Shown in pieces: positions 1 through 7,865 of a stretch of DNA of 64,000 nt. Each line of letters starts with the position of its first letter. Positions within the stretch are counted from its first letter, which is position 1. The notes beneath the pieces are model-generated. The model saw nothing but the letters and a program-made list of their open reading frames with translations. It was not told the origin of the DNA and did not search any database. Made by a program: the position numbers and the translations under genes. This DNA is from Rhodanobacter sp. (lineage in GTDB: Bacteria; Pseudomonadota; Gammaproteobacteria; Xanthomonadales; Rhodanobacteraceae): contig SCRO01000056.1 of NCBI GenBank assembly GCA_004298505.1, positions 177,418 to 241,417 of the forward strand. The letters run 5' to 3'.

Positions 1-534
1 ACCGGTGGCGATCACGGCCTTTTTGAAGTGCAGCCGTAAACCATCCACCGCCAGCGTAGTGCCGCTGGTGAAGCGTGCCTGGCCGAAGAACACATCCACA
101 CCGGCCGCCTCCAGCCGCTGCACCGAATCGGCGCGGCCGATGCGGGTGCGAATGGCGCGCATGCGCGCCATCACGGCGGCAAAGTCGACCCGGATATCGG
201 CCGGGATCTGCCCGCCATACTGCTCGGCATGGCGCATCCCGGCGTACAAATGCGACGTGCGGATGATCGCCTTCGACGGCACGCAGCCGACATTCAGGCA
301 GTCGCCACCGAGTCGATCGCGCTCGATCAACGCGACTTTCGCGCCCAGCGCCGCGGCGGCATGCGCCGTCACCAATCCTGCGGTGCCGCCGCCGACGACC
401 ACGAGGCTATAGCAGGGTGCCGGCCGGGGATTGCGCCTCCCGGCCGGATGCACACTTTCCAGCAGCTCGCGCTCACCGGGATCCTGCGGACGGATCGAGT
501 CGTGACTCTGGCGATGCGGCATGTTCGGCTCCAT
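1..534 (-). CDS. FAD-dependent disulfide oxidoreductase, MerA-like (5' part)
   Basis: Flavoprotein of the mercuric reductase/dihydrolipoamide dehydrogenase family; only the first 178 codons lie in the window. Visible are the FAD-binding stretch LVVVGGGTAGLVTAHAAAAL (about residues 44-63) and the redox-active disulfide motif GDCLNVGCVPSK, with Cys79 and Cys84. The ATG at 534 follows the upstream glucoamylase-like gene by 15 bases; a second Met at codon 5 is possible. A 40-residue N-terminal extension has no metal-binding CxxC, so this is not the MerP-fused form of MerA. Similar enzymes often follow metal genes, but the substrate cannot be read from this part. Confidence 0.8.
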   Translation of the reverse strand, partial: MEPNMPHRQSHDSIRPQDPGERELLESVHPAGRRNPRPAPCYSLVVVGGGTAGLVTAHAAAALGAKVALIERDRLGGDCLNVGCVPSKAIIRTSHLYAGMRHAEQYGGQIPADIRVDFAAVMARMRAIRTRIGRADSVQRLEAAGVDVFFGQARFTSGTTLAVDGLRLHFKKAVIATG

Positions 535-549
535 GGTCAAAGGGCGTGG

Positions 550-1848
550 CTACAGCCAGCCGCCGCGGAATCCGGCGCGCTGCAATCCGGCACGGATATG
601 GGGGCAATCGCGCATGAGCCGCCAGATCAGTTCGCTGCGATGGTTTTCGATCATCATCAACACGATACCCTGGTCGAGCCCGAAGTGTCCGGCCGCCACC
701 CACGCGGCCCGGTCGGCGCCGGCGAGGGATGGATTGAAGCTGCTCGCGTACTGATCCGTCGGCAGCATCTCGGGATAGCGTTGACGCATGCTGCGGGCGG
801 CACACAGCACGGCTTCGGGTGCGAACGGCAACGAGGCCAGCGCAGCCCAGCCGGCAAGGCTCCCGTCATCGGGGCCGTAGGGCACACCGCGTGCGGCATA
901 ACCGAACAGGCGACGCCGTGGATCGGCCCGCTCCGGCAACGGCTGGCTCGGGCCATCACAGGCGGTGAGTCCCCAGCAATTCTCGTCGTAACCGGCAAAG
1001 CTGTGCGGGTTGCGTCGTGCGTACTCGCGCTGCACCTCGGTGGCGCGACGGCTGTTCTCGAAATAGTCGCAACGCTTTTCGCGCATGAAGCGATCCCGGA
1101 TACCACGAAAGTCGATCCATGCATGCGAGAACTGGTGGATGAACAACGGCCCCGCGTACAAGAAATCGTAGCCGTAGAGATTCTCCCACTGGTAGGTCGC
1201 GGTCCAGGCTCGGTAAGCCTCCTCGCCACCTTCGATCGGGTGGCTCGGCGAGCCCAGCGCAAGCACGTACAGCACGATCGCCTCGCTGTAGCCATCCCAG
1301 CCGTAATGCAGGAAGCCGCTTTCGGGTTTCCAGCCCATGCAAATCGTTTTTGACCGGTTCTGCGACCAGCGCCAGTCAATGCGCAGGTAGAGCGTCTCGA
1401 CGAGCTCGCGCAATTCGGTTTCTTCGGGTGTCTTCGCGGTGAAATACCGGCCCGCGGTCAGCATGCCGGCGACCAGCAACGCGGTGTCGATCATCGACAG
1501 CTCCGAACGCCACACGCGCGCACCGCTGTGCATGTCGAGAAAGTGATAGTAGAAGCCTTTGTAACCCGTCGTCTCCTGACCTTCGCCCTGTTCACTGTCG
1601 TGGAAGAAACGCAGTGTGACGAGCGTGCGCTCGACCGCGTCGGCCCGCGTCATCCAGCCGTGCTCTACCGCCACCGGATAGATCGACAACGCAAACCCGA
1701 CTACCCCGATGCTGCACGGCGAGCCGTCGCGCGAGGTGTCGGCGACGAGGCCGTTGGCCGGATTCACAACCTCAAGGAAATAGCTGAACGCGGCCCGCTG
1801 CAAGTCATCAAGCAGCGCCTCATCTGCGGCAATAGACGTCTGAATCAT
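550..1848 (-). CDS. Glucoamylase-like family protein
   Basis: Protein of 432 residues with the look of the putative glucoamylase family (Pfam Glycoamylase, PF10091): an all-alpha (alpha/alpha)6 toroid rich in aromatic residues. Supporting stretches are ADTSRDGSPCSIGVVGFAL near residue 36, GWKPESGFLHYGWDGYSEA near 190, FIHQFSHAWIDFRG near 245, and a late GLDQGIVLMMIENHRS that is typical of the family. No signal peptide is seen, so it is probably cytoplasmic. The family is thought to act on glucans (often cyclic beta-glucan systems), but exact activity is unproven. It is followed closely by the oxidoreductase gene. Confidence 0.82.
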   Translation of the reverse strand: MIQTSIAADEALLDDLQRAAFSYFLEVVNPANGLVADTSRDGSPCSIGVVGFALSIYPVAVEHGWMTRADAVERTLVTLRFFHDSEQGEGQETTGYKGFYYHFLDMHSGARVWRSELSMIDTALLVAGMLTAGRYFTAKTPEETELRELVETLYLRIDWRWSQNRSKTICMGWKPESGFLHYGWDGYSEAIVLYVLALGSPSHPIEGGEEAYRAWTATYQWENLYGYDFLYAGPLFIHQFSHAWIDFRGIRDRFMREKRCDYFENSRRATEVQREYARRNPHSFAGYDENCWGLTACDGPSQPLPERADPRRRLFGYAARGVPYGPDDGSLAGWAALASLPFAPEAVLCAARSMRQRYPEMLPTDQYASSFNPSLAGADRAAWVAAGHFGLDQGIVLMMIENHRSELIWRLMRDCPHIRAGLQRAGFRGGWL

Positions 1849-1873
1849 GCTTGTAATCTAACATGTTGATGTG

Positions 1874-2449
1874 ATGCAGATGCTCACTGCCGCGCCGCCC
1901 TTCGCCGGGTTCTACGGTTCCGCGCACGATACGGAGCTGGACTACGCCATGGAGGCGATGTTCTCCAATGACCAGGGTGATACGACTCCGGGCCTCGCCG
2001 CTCGCGTGAGCAGCACGTGTCACTGGTCCGCGGTTTACCGCGCATACGTCAAGGAGTTCGCGGACTCCTACTGCGGGGAAGCTGGAATCATCGAGGTGGA
2101 TGCCATGTCAGCCGAAACCAGCGCTTGGATGGCACCCGTCGATCGCTGCAATGCGGCGCATCTTGCTGAGGTGACGCCGGTGACAGATGGATCCCCGGAC
2201 CACATTACCGACGTGGTTCGACCTCGCGTCAAGACGTACGAGGAACGACTGACTGAGACCACCACGCTCCGCACCCACGGTAAGCTCGTCGAGACCGTGG
2301 TGGAGATCACATGGAACATGGCGCTGGCGCGCTTGCGGCCCAACGACAGCAATGTGGGGCAGATCCTGCATCGTCATGGGTACGTTTCTTGTTGCTTCGG
2401 TTCAATGTTTCTATCATTATGGAACTGTAGAATTCATTCCGAGGCTGCC
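1874..2449 (+). other. Coding-like open frame running in phase into arsC
   Basis: From the GTG/ATG at 1871/1874 this frame is open for about 190 codons and continues without a stop into arsC. Up to about 2385 it has strong G/C third positions and looks coding (for example WSAVYRAYVKEFADS). From about 2385 the DNA turns A/T-rich and promoter-like, and the translation becomes implausible. I do not recognise the protein. The simplest reading is a truncated gene or gene remnant whose frame happens to stay open through the ars promoter. A translated N-terminal extension of ArsC is less likely, because ArsC is complete without it. Confidence 0.3.
2399..2449 (+). promoter_or_regulatory. Candidate ars promoter and ArsR operator
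   Basis: A/T-rich island just upstream of arsC in otherwise G/C-rich DNA. It holds an imperfect 24-bp dyad starting TTCAAT and ending ATGGAA (about 2400-2424), resembling ArsR sites. No -35/-10 pair is clear, so this is a candidate only. Confidence 0.3.
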
Positions 2450-2959
2450 ATGTATCCGTGCCGCGTTCTGTTCATCTGCACAGGCAATTCCGCCCGCAGC
2501 ATCCTGTCCGAAGCGACCCTCAACCATCTTGGCAAACGCCGTTTCGAGGCCTTCAGCGCCGGCAGTCAGCCGACTGGCCGCGTCAATCTCTATGCGATCG
2601 AAGAGCTCAAGGCCCTTGGCATCGCCACCGAAGGTCTCAGCAGCAAATCCTGGGATCGTTTCACCGAGGCAGGTGCGCCGCCACTGGATATCGTGATCAC
2701 CGTTTGCGACAACGCCGCGAATGAGACGTGTCCGGTGCTGGTCGGCGATTTCGTGAAGAGCCATTGGGGTCAGCCCGATCCGGCTGCGGCCCAAGGTGCC
2801 GGTGCCGCGATCGAGGCATTCCAGCACGCCCATGCGCTCGTTCTCTATCGAGTCACCGCATTGCTGAAACTGCCGGTGGAAACGATGAGCCGGGACGCGT
2901 TGAAGCAGGCGCTGGATCACATCGGCACCATCACCGATGCTGAAGAGGAATACGCATGA
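2450..2959 (+). CDS. arsC: Arsenate reductase, LMW-phosphatase type
   Basis: Cytoplasmic reduction of arsenate to arsenite for export by the next gene. The protein has 169 residues. The phosphatase P-loop CTGNSAR gives nucleophile Cys10 and Arg16, and Cys86 and Cys94 in VCDNAANETC fit the redox cysteine relay of thioredoxin-coupled ArsC. The ATG at 2450 was chosen because the P-loop then sits at residue 10, as in the family, although the frame is open far upstream. The stop overlaps the ACR3 start in ATGA, indicating translational coupling. A second arsC follows ACR3. Confidence 0.93.
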   Translation: MYPCRVLFICTGNSARSILSEATLNHLGKRRFEAFSAGSQPTGRVNLYAIEELKALGIATEGLSSKSWDRFTEAGAPPLDIVITVCDNAANETCPVLVGDFVKSHWGQPDPAAAQGAGAAIEAFQHAHALVLYRVTALLKLPVETMSRDALKQALDHIGTITDAEEEYA

Positions 2960-4044
2960 GCCAGTTGTCTGCCGAAGTGGTTACCGCCGATGCGGATATG
3001 GCCAGTGGTACCCGGATCGGCTTCTTCGAGCGCTACCTCACGGTCTGGGTCTTGCTGTGCATCGTGGCGGGCACGGTCTTGGGTCATTGGCTACCGGGCA
3101 CCTTTGAAGCCTTGGGAGGCATGCAGGTCTCTCAGGTCAATATGCCGGTGGCGGTCCTCATCTGGCTGATGATCATCCCGATGTTGCTGAAGATTGACTT
3201 CAGCGCGCTGGGTGGCGTGCGCCGCCAATGGAAAGGCATCGGCGTCACACTCTTCATCAACTGGGCCGTCAAACCGTTCTCGATGGCACTGCTGGGATGG
3301 ATCTTCATCCGCCATGTCTTCGCCGGCTACCTTCCTGCAGATCAACTCGACTCTTACATCGCCGGCCTGATTTTGCTGGCCGCGGCACCTTGCACGGCGA
3401 TGGTCTTCGTCTGGAGCAACCTCTGCCATGGCGAACCACATTTCACGCTGAGCCAGGTCGCCTTGAATGACACCATCATGGTGGTAGCGTTTGCGCCTAT
3501 CGTGGCGCTGCTGCTGGGCATTTCCTCGATCACGGTGCCCTGGAACACGCTGCTGCTGTCGGTGCTGCTCTACATCGTGGTACCCGTGGCCATCAGTGTG
3601 GCGCTTCGGCACTGGATGCTCTCGCGAGGCGGCGAGGCACACCTGCAGAAGTTGCTTCGTCGCCTGGGACCGGCCTCCCTGTTCGCACTGTTGGCGACCC
3701 TCGTGCTGCTGTTCGGTTTCCAGGGTCAGCAGATCCTGGCCCAGCCGGCGGTGATCGCGATGCTGGCCGTGCCGATCCTGATCCAGGTCTATTTCAATTC
3801 CGGACTGGCCTACGTGCTCAACCGTCGATTCGGCGTGCCCCATTGCGTGGCCGGTCCCTCGGCTCTGATCGGCGCAAGCAATTTCTTCGAATTGGCCGTC
3901 GCCACCGCGGTGGGTCTGTTCGGAGTGCACTCCGGCGCCGCGCTGGCCACCGTGGTCGGCGTATTGATCGAGGTGCCGGTGATGTTGTCGGTGGTTCGCA
4001 TCGTCAACGGCAGCAAGCGCTGGTACGAATCGCCACAGACTTGA
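2956..4044 (+). CDS. acr3: Arsenite efflux transporter ACR3
   Basis: Inner-membrane arsenite exporter of the ACR3 (BASS-related) family, 362 residues with about ten membrane segments. Family stretches include FFERYLTVWVLLCIVAGT at residues 23-40, the APCTAMVFVWSNL segment carrying the conserved cysteine in the fourth to fifth helix region, and a late GPSALIGASNFFELAVATA repeat-like helix break. It starts within the arsC stop (ATGA) and is followed 13 bases later by a second arsC. It pumps out the arsenite made by both reductases, probably driven by the proton gradient. Confidence 0.95.
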   Translation: MSQLSAEVVTADADMASGTRIGFFERYLTVWVLLCIVAGTVLGHWLPGTFEALGGMQVSQVNMPVAVLIWLMIIPMLLKIDFSALGGVRRQWKGIGVTLFINWAVKPFSMALLGWIFIRHVFAGYLPADQLDSYIAGLILLAAAPCTAMVFVWSNLCHGEPHFTLSQVALNDTIMVVAFAPIVALLLGISSITVPWNTLLLSVLLYIVVPVAISVALRHWMLSRGGEAHLQKLLRRLGPASLFALLATLVLLFGFQGQQILAQPAVIAMLAVPILIQVYFNSGLAYVLNRRFGVPHCVAGPSALIGASNFFELAVATAVGLFGVHSGAALATVVGVLIEVPVMLSVVRIVNGSKRWYESPQT

Positions 4045-4057
4045 TCGGAGCATCCTC

Positions 4058-4570
4058 ATGCAAGGTCACTACAACGTGTTGTTCGTGTGCACCGGCAACT
4101 CGGCGCGCAGCATTCTGGCTGAGGCGGCCATCCATCACTTTGGCCGTGATCGCTTTCATGGCTACAGCGCCGGAAGTCAGCCCAAAGGCTTCATCTGCCC
4201 TCAGACACTGGAAGTGCTCAAGGCCGTCGATCTTCCCAACGGCGGGCTGCGCAGCAAGAGTTGGGCGGAGTTCACGACACCGGATGCCCCGGTGATGGAT
4301 TTCGTGATCACCGTGTGTGATCGGGTGGCGGGTGAGGTTTGCCCCGCATGGCCAGGTGCGCCGATCACCGCACACTGGAGTATCCCCGATCCGGCCAAGG
4401 CGCAAGGTGATGAGGCTGCCGTTTACAAAGCCTTCGTGCTGGCCAGGAATCTTCTGCAGCAACGGATCAGTTTGCTGCTCAACTTGAACTTCGCGGCTCT
4501 GGATCGACTCGCCCTATCGAGTCGACTCGATGCGATGGGAAAGGCGCCCAGTACCAATACGGGCGGCTGA
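4058..4570 (+). CDS. arsC: Arsenate reductase, second copy
   Basis: Second low-molecular-weight phosphatase-type arsenate reductase, 170 residues, with P-loop Cys11-Arg17 (CTGNSAR) and relay cysteines Cys87 and Cys95 (VCDRVAGEVC). A GGAG box lies seven bases before the ATG. It resembles the first ArsC in layout but the sequences differ a lot, especially after residue 45, so this is an old duplication or separate recruitment rather than a recent repeat. Same operon as arsC and acr3; arsR follows 70 bases later. Confidence 0.92.
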   Translation: MQGHYNVLFVCTGNSARSILAEAAIHHFGRDRFHGYSAGSQPKGFICPQTLEVLKAVDLPNGGLRSKSWAEFTTPDAPVMDFVITVCDRVAGEVCPAWPGAPITAHWSIPDPAKAQGDEAAVYKAFVLARNLLQQRISLLLNLNFAALDRLALSSRLDAMGKAPSTNTGG

Positions 4571-4640
4571 TCCGCAGTGAACGCAAGCATTACACTGCCC
4601 ACGAAGATCACCTACCGTTCTGAGACGGCCATCGGCAACC

Positions 4641-5009
4641 ATGCAGACTAAACAGGTCCTCACGATCCTCTCGGCGCTCGCTCAGGAGTCGCGGTTGGCG
4701 GTCTATCGGCTGCTGATCGAGCACGCACCGGACGGCCTCGCCGCAAGCGCGATTGCCGAAAAGCTGGGGCTGCCCAACGCCACGCTCTCCTTTCATCTGA
4801 AGGAGCTGTCGCACGCTGGCCTCGTGACCGGCCAACAAAGCGGCCGTTTCATCTACTACGCCCCCGTGATCGAGGCCATGAACGACCTGATTGGCTATCT
4901 CACGGACCACTGCTGCAGTCAGACCGACGGTAGCTGCGGAGTCACCGCGGCGTCGTGCAAGTCAAAGGCTGCTACTACCAAACCACAGCGTAAAGTTCGG
5001 ACGGTATAG
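4641..5009 (+). CDS. arsR: ArsR-family repressor
   Basis: Winged-helix ArsR/SmtB repressor of 122 residues. Residues 8-80 carry the HTH (SAIAEKLGLPNATLSFHLKE) and wing (GQQSGRFIYYAP). The usual alpha-3 CxC arsenite site is absent. Instead Cys91, Cys92 and Cys99 (CCSQTDGSC) sit near the C-terminus, as in the AfArsR type from Acidithiobacillus, so arsenite probably binds there. It lies at the end of the arsC-acr3-arsC set and very likely controls it. The downstream gene ynfA is convergent. Confidence 0.92.
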   Translation: MQTKQVLTILSALAQESRLAVYRLLIEHAPDGLAASAIAEKLGLPNATLSFHLKELSHAGLVTGQQSGRFIYYAPVIEAMNDLIGYLTDHCCSQTDGSCGVTAASCKSKAATTKPQRKVRTV

Positions 5010-5042
5010 CCTAAACGCCTCGTGTATCGCTACCCGATCAAG

Positions 5043-5375
5043 TCAGGCACCGCGCGGCGCGTACATCATGATCCCGGCACCGAGCAACGCCAGCAGCCCC
5101 CCAATGACATCCCATCGATCCGGGACGGCGCGATCCACGCCCCAGCCCCAGGCCAGCGACAGCACAATGAAGACGCCACCGTACGCCGCGTAGACCCGGC
5201 CAAAGCCGGCAGGCTGCAGGGTCGGAATGACGCCGTAAAGCGCCAATGCCAATGCACCGAGCAGGCCCAGCCAGGCGCTCTTGCCTTCGCGCAACCATAG
5301 CCATACCAGATAGCCGCCGCCAATCTCGGTCAGGCCGGCAAGAAGAAACCACAAAGAAGATAGAAGGATACGCAT
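5043..5375 (-). CDS. ynfA: YnfA family membrane protein (UPF0060)
   Basis: Small inner-membrane protein of 110 residues with four hydrophobic helices, matching the YnfA/UPF0060 family (SMR-like fold). Diagnostic stretches are [20 protein letters not shown] near residue 15, [17 protein letters not shown] near 53, and the end [12 protein letters not shown]. Family members have been linked to small-molecule efflux, but the substrate here is unknown. It points toward arsR and sits between the two ArsR-led operons. Confidence 0.9.
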   Translation of the reverse strand: MRILLSSLWFLLAGLTEIGGGYLVWLWLREGKSAWLGLLGALALALYGVIPTLQPAGFGRVYAAYGGVFIVLSLAWGWGVDRAVPDRWDVIGGLLALLGAGIMMYAPRGA

Positions 5376-5526
5376 GCTTTCAGGTTAACCGGTGGGCGGA
5401 GGCACCAGCTCACGAGCACTGGCGCCTCTGCGGGGGCGACTTAGTAATAACTTTCGTCAGCAATAATAATTCATGCCGACAAAGCATCGACCAGTTGTTC
5501 AACTGTCTTTGGTCTATAGTCATTAT

Positions 5527-5548
5527 TCAATACATGTTGTAATATTGA
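5527..5548. promoter_or_regulatory. Candidate ArsR operator (inverted repeat)
   Basis: TCAATA at 5527-5532 is matched by TATTGA at 5543-5548, ending three bases before the ArsR start in an A/T-rich stretch. Size and position fit an ArsR/SmtB autoregulatory site; the arms match at six outer positions. Confidence 0.5.
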
Positions 5549-5551
5549 TCA

Positions 5552-6013
5552 ATGATGAATTCACCTGCAGGGTCGATACGTGACCCGCAACCCACCCAAG
5601 TGATGCCTCCGATGCCCCAACAAACTTTTTCCGCAATGGATAGCCAACATGCCTGCGACCTTCTGACGGCCCTCGGTCATCCGGTAAGACTGGCAGTATT
5701 CCGTGAGCTGATGGCGTATGGGCCGGACGGCGCGCCGGCCGGCACCTTGGGGCTTACGGTGAACCTGGCACCTAACGCGTTGAGCTTTCATCTCAACCGT
5801 CTCAAGCAGGCGGGCTTGGTGTCGACGCAGCGCGCCGGCCAGCAAATCATCTACCGGGCGCGCCTGAACACGATGCGCGAGTTGATCGTCTACCTCGATG
5901 ACACCTGTTGTCGGGATGTGGCGACGGGTTGCGGCCCGCAGTGTCCGCCGAAGCAAACACCCATCCGGCTGGCAACGATCGCTGCCCCCAAAATCAAGGA
6001 GACACCACCATGA
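5552..6013 (+). CDS. ArsR-family repressor (second)
   Basis: ArsR/SmtB winged-helix repressor, 153 residues with the ATG at 5552; an ATG at 5555 follows directly and the true start could lie further in, as about 30 residues precede the conserved core. HTH about residues 65-90 (LAPNALSFHLNRLKQAGLV). Cys119 and Cys120, with Cys127 and Cys131, form a C-terminal thiol cluster like that of the first ArsR. The inverted repeat just upstream suggests autoregulation. Its stop overlaps the next start (ATGA), heading a four-gene operon with a small membrane protein, a GST and another small membrane protein. Confidence 0.88.
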   Translation: MMNSPAGSIRDPQPTQVMPPMPQQTFSAMDSQHACDLLTALGHPVRLAVFRELMAYGPDGAPAGTLGLTVNLAPNALSFHLNRLKQAGLVSTQRAGQQIIYRARLNTMRELIVYLDDTCCRDVATGCGPQCPPKQTPIRLATIAAPKIKETPP

Positions 6014-6222
6014 TTGGCTTGCACTCATCGAAGCCCCCCGTCACGCTCAAGCGCTTCTGGAAAGCTGTCGCCGCCGGAGTGATCACCAGTATCGGTGCAG
6101 CCGTCATCATGGCTATCGGCATGAAAACCGTGGTTGCGCACCTTCTGTTCGTTTTCTTCCTGTGGTTGAGCTGCCGCTGTCTGTTCCGCTCGGACACCTC
6201 AGGGACGGAGCCCTCGGCATGA
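6010..6222 (+). CDS. Small membrane protein in ArsR operon
   Basis: Protein of 70 residues with ATGA overlaps at both ends, so almost certainly translated with its neighbours. Residues 15-60 form one or two hydrophobic helices (AAGVITSIGAAVIMAIG, then VVAHLLFVFFLWLS), flanked by a basic N-terminus, with one cysteine at the end of the second helix. I do not recognise a family. Position between a thiol-sensing ArsR and a GST suggests a role in metalloid or electrophile response. Confidence 0.65.
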   Translation: MIGLHSSKPPVTLKRFWKAVAAGVITSIGAAVIMAIGMKTVVAHLLFVFFLWLSCRCLFRSDTSGTEPSA

Positions 6223-6911
6223 TCGAGCTCTACGCCGCCAGTACGCCGAACGGGCGCAAAGCCACGATCATGCTGGAAGAAACCGGCTTGCCCTATCGGC
6301 TGCATACGTTGGATCTGAATGCCGGCGAACAGCACACTCCGGCATTTCGCCAGCTCAACCCCAATGGCAAGATTCCGGTGATCGTCGATACCGCTACGGG
6401 GCAGACGATCGCCGAATCGGGTGCCATCCTGATCCATCTGGCGGGGAAAGCGGGCGCGTTGTTGCCGGCTGACCCGACCGCACGCATGGCGGTGCTGCAA
6501 TGGTTGCTCTTTCAAGTCGGCAGCATCGGGCCGATGGCGGGGCAGTACAACCATTTTCGACGTCACGAACCGCGCGATGAGTATGCGTTCGGACGGTACC
6601 GGGATGAGGTGCTGCGCCTGCTCGGCGTCATGAACGATGCGCTGAAGGACCGGAATTTCATGGCCGGTGATTACTCGATCGCCGATGTCGCCTTGGTGCC
6701 ATGGCTGCGCGCATTGACGCGTTGGGACCTGTCGTTGACGGACTACCCGAACGTTTCCGCATGGTATCAACGACTGATGGCGCGGCCTGCGGTGAGTCGC
6801 GGCTTTGCTTTGCTGGACACGCCGGTCCGGTCCAAAGATGCCAGTGCCGAGCCCGATACGGATGAAGGCATCCGGCTGGCACACGACGGGTCGACAGCGG
6901 GCTCCGTGTGA
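6219..6911 (+). CDS. Glutathione S-transferase family protein
   Basis: Cytosolic GST-fold protein of 230 residues resembling YfcG/YghU-type enzymes. The N-terminal thioredoxin-like domain (residues 1-80) has IELYAASTPNGRKATIMLEE, where Thr/Asn residues replace the catalytic Tyr as in disulfide-bond oxidoreductase GSTs, then the cis-Pro motif GKIPVIV and ESGAILIHLA for glutathione binding. The helical C-terminal domain ends with FMAGDYSIADVALVPWLR. The ATG overlaps the upstream stop. In this ArsR-led operon it may handle glutathione adducts of metalloids or electrophiles. Confidence 0.9.
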   Translation: MIELYAASTPNGRKATIMLEETGLPYRLHTLDLNAGEQHTPAFRQLNPNGKIPVIVDTATGQTIAESGAILIHLAGKAGALLPADPTARMAVLQWLLFQVGSIGPMAGQYNHFRRHEPRDEYAFGRYRDEVLRLLGVMNDALKDRNFMAGDYSIADVALVPWLRALTRWDLSLTDYPNVSAWYQRLMARPAVSRGFALLDTPVRSKDASAEPDTDEGIRLAHDGSTAGSV

Positions 6912-6929
6912 CGCCGCCAGAGCGACTGA

Positions 6930-7220
6930 ATGGTGTTCGTGTTGCGCGAGGGCCAGCGCGCACGCGGCACGCTGGCGACCGGCGGTGCACTGCTGGGCCT
7001 GCTGGCACCCTTGCTGTGTTGTAGCCCCACCCTGCCGATCCTGTTCGGTTTGATGGCATCGGTCTGGCCCGCAATGGCCACTGCCTTGCCTGGCCCGCTG
7101 CAGGGTTTTATTTCCCGGCACGAGACGATGTTTCTGCTGACGGCGCTGCTATTGATGTTGCTGGCGATGTATCAGAATGCCCGTCGCGCGATGCAGGCGC
7201 CGAGTTGTCGGATCGACTGA
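6930..7220 (+). CDS. Small membrane protein with vicinal cysteine pair
   Basis: Protein of 96 residues with about three hydrophobic segments. The first is a GGALLGLLAPLLCCSPTLPI stretch, whose Cys-Cys pair in a glycine-rich helix recalls the CC of mercury transporter MerT, though the rest does not clearly match. It lies 18 bases after the GST stop with no strong ribosome site, so it is probably read as part of that operon. A metal or metalloid uptake or transfer function is possible, inferred only from the CC motif and context. Confidence 0.6.
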   Translation: MVFVLREGQRARGTLATGGALLGLLAPLLCCSPTLPILFGLMASVWPAMATALPGPLQGFISRHETMFLLTALLLMLLAMYQNARRAMQAPSCRID

Positions 7221-7293
7221 TCTCCTCCTGCTGCCGAGAAATCGGCAACACTTGACAGGACCCGCGTCCTGTCCGGCTATAAGCGAAACGCTC

Positions 7294-7692
7294 ATGAAAA
7301 CGCGATGGCTTAAGAATCGACGTACCCGACTGCGGCTGATGCTGCTGGTCGTGTTGTCGTTGCTGGGGCAACAGGTCGCGCTGGCGTCGTATCCCTGCCC
7401 GACCGCGGACATGCCGGTCGGCAACGCAGCGATGAGCATGCACTGCGATGGCATGTCGATGTTGCAGCAGAAGCAGGCGCCGTCCTTGTGCGCCCAGCAC
7501 TGTGCGCAGCAACCACCGGCTACGCAGGACGCGCAACTGCCCCACGTGCCGTACTTGTTCATGCCGGCACTATTGCCGTCACCACTGGCCCTGACCACGA
7601 CCTATGCGTCGGGTACATTGTTGCGCAGTGAATCCGCCTCTCCCGTCAGCGGGCTCCCACCGTCATTGCGTTTCCGGGTGCTGCTGATCTAG
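7294..7692 (+). CDS. Secreted copper-associated protein, DUF2946/CopL-like
   Basis: Protein of 132 residues with a basic start and signal peptide (LMLLVVLSLLGQQVALAS), then a Met/His/Cys-rich stretch (CPTADMPVGNAAMSMHCDGM, then CAQHCAQQ) typical of small periplasmic proteins next to copA, such as CopL and DUF2946 proteins. It likely binds copper or helps control the copper operon. The stop codon lies inside the first terminal repeat of the element at 7690-7865, so its native end may have been altered. A copper-oxidase remnant follows the element. Confidence 0.65.
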   Translation: MKTRWLKNRRTRLRLMLLVVLSLLGQQVALASYPCPTADMPVGNAAMSMHCDGMSMLQQKQAPSLCAQHCAQQPPATQDAQLPHVPYLFMPALLPSPLALTTTYASGTLLRSESASPVSGLPPSLRFRVLLI

Positions 7693-7865
7693 CAGCCTGT
7701 CGGACTTACCCGCTCTACTGGGTTAAAATTACCCATCCCCGACCACGACCGTTCGTTTCGACGAAAGTGGCCGCTAAAACCCCTGTGGATGCACCCAGAC
7801 GGTGCATTTTTCCTTCTCTGGGCGCACATCGGCGTTGTGCTGCCCCCAAGTCCGACAGGCTGCTA
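7690..7865. mobile_element. MITE-like element, 18-bp perfect inverted ends, TA flanks
   Basis: The 18 bases TAGCAGCCTGTCGGACTT at 7690-7707 are repeated exactly in reverse complement at 7848-7865. Reading the outer TA on each side as a target duplication leaves 16-bp inverted repeats, the pattern of Tc1/mariner (IS630-type) miniature elements. The roughly 140 internal bases contain no gene but hold a terminator-like hairpin. It separates the CopL-like gene from a 5'-truncated multicopper oxidase, so its arrival or a later deletion probably broke the copper operon. Confidence 0.75.
7789..7811 (+). terminator. Hairpin with T-run inside the MITE
   Basis: ATGCACC (7789-7795), loop CAGAC, GGTGCAT (7801-7807), followed by a run of T at 7807-7811. 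It has the form of a rho-independent terminator and would cut transcription between the CopL-like gene and the oxidase remnant. Confidence 0.5.

Noticed and set aside
229..1353. Long plus-strand open frame over the oxidoreductase and glucoamylase genes
   Set aside because: Antisense shadow of two well-supported minus-strand genes; no protein-like composition.
1871..2959. A single 362-residue ArsC fusion protein
   Set aside because: An A/T-rich promoter-like tract lies in the middle and ArsC is complete from 2450.
3091..4059. Long minus-strand open frame over ACR3
   Set aside because: His/Gln/Arg-rich antisense artefact of a G/C-rich membrane gene.
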